A stretch of DNA of 6,430 nucleotides from Fidelibacterota bacterium UBA6817. GTDB taxonomy: Bacteria; Fidelibacterota; Fidelibacteria; Fidelibacterales; Fidelibacteraceae. The stretch lies in contig DKER01000027.1 in the NCBI GenBank assembly GCA_002452555.1, forward strand, positions 1 through 6,430, read 5' to 3'. This document shows, in pieces, positions 6,117 to 6,430 of the stretch. The first letter of the stretch is position 1. Every line of letters starts with the position of its first letter. The translations under genes and the position numbers were made by a program. The notes under the pieces were generated by a model. The model had not been told where the DNA came from, did not search any database, and was given only the letters and a program-made list of their open reading frames with translations.

Positions 6117-6430
6117 ATGAGTGACAATATTATTGTTGACAAAAGCTTTCAATTTTCTGTGATGATTATGAAGTTGACTCATTGTCTAAAAATAAACAAT
6201 AAAGATTATGTTTTATCAAATCAATTGTTGCGTTCCGGTACATCTATAGGAGCAAATATTTGTGAAGCTCAAAGTGCAGTTTCAAGAAAAGATTTCAGCA
6301 ATAAAATGATGATTGCATTAAAAGAAGCAAATGAAACGCAATATTGGCTAAAACTGATAAATGAATCCAATTACTCAATTGATAATATTCAAGGTTTAAT
6401 ACAGGAATGTGAAGAAATTATCAAAATACT
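6117..6430 (+). CDS. Four-helix-bundle protein (23S rRNA intervening-sequence / 'S23' family), 3' end outside window
   Basis: The open frame from ATG at 6117 runs 104 codons to the window edge without a stop. It begins MSDNIIVDKSFQFSVMIMKL and contains the family hallmarks LSNQLLRSGTSIGANICEA (33-51), SRKDFSNKMMIALKEANET (56-74) and YWLKLI (76-81). Members are usually about 115-125 residues, so only the end of the last helix should be missing. Homologues were first noted inside intervening sequences of 23S rRNA genes but also occur as stand-alone genes; they form small helical oligomers and their biochemical function is not settled. No clear Shine-Dalgarno precedes the ATG, but no other in-frame start lies upstream in the AT-rich gap and the start matches the family's usual N terminus. 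GC is about 28% by hand count, well below the operon, which suggests a separate origin and separate transcription. Confidence 0.85.
   Translation, partial: MSDNIIVDKSFQFSVMIMKLTHCLKINNKDYVLSNQLLRSGTSIGANICEAQSAVSRKDFSNKMMIALKEANETQYWLKLINESNYSIDNIQGLIQECEEIIKI

Overview
The window holds one compact plus-strand operon, positions 87 to 6002. It encodes a complete four-polypeptide pyruvate dehydrogenase (PDH) complex: E1 alpha, E1 beta, E2 and E3. Two genes precede it: a single-domain lipoate-protein ligase-like gene and a small FMN-binding split-barrel protein (pyridoxamine 5'-phosphate oxidase-like). After an AT-rich gap, the 3' end carries the start of a four-helix-bundle protein of the 23S rRNA intervening-sequence / 'S23' family, cut off by the window edge.

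Organism: a bacterium using good Shine-Dalgarno sites. Hand counts of sampled lines give roughly 33 to 48% GC in the operon and about 28% in the last gene. The E1 is the two-gene alpha2beta2 form close to mitochondrial/alphaproteobacterial-type PDH, and the E2 has one lipoyl domain. This architecture, the moderate GC, the 7-bp tandem repeats in intergenic DNA and the stand-alone four-helix-bundle gene would suit an uncultured FCB-group or neighbouring phylum (for example Marinimicrobia- or Calditrichota-like). That placement is a guess; no rRNA or other marker is present.

Layout: 1-86 is a non-coding leader made largely of a degenerate 7-bp tandem repeat. 87-917 is lplA-like (TTG start); 892-1350 is PNPOx-like; 1350-2327 is pdhA; 2337-3323 is pdhB; 3324-4559 is pdhC (E2); 4614-6002 is lpdA (E3). 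6003-6116 is non-coding, with a second, different 7-bp tandem repeat and an AT-only inverted repeat. 6117 to beyond 6430 is the partial four-helix-bundle gene. The first four gene junctions are overlaps or gaps of 9 nt or less, and the E2-E3 gap is 54 nt, so all six genes are probably co-transcribed.

How the genes fit together: E1 decarboxylates pyruvate on thiamine diphosphate and passes the acetyl group to the lipoyl-lysine of E2. E2 makes acetyl-CoA and E3 reoxidises the dihydrolipoyl arm with NAD+. The ligase-like protein is the obvious candidate to attach lipoate to E2 Lys43, so the operon carries both the complex and a lipoylation enzyme. The PNPOx-like protein has no assigned role here. 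I see no plainly new system. The points most worth following up are the ligase without an accessory domain, the unexplained flavin-type protein in the operon, and the 7-bp repeats at both borders.
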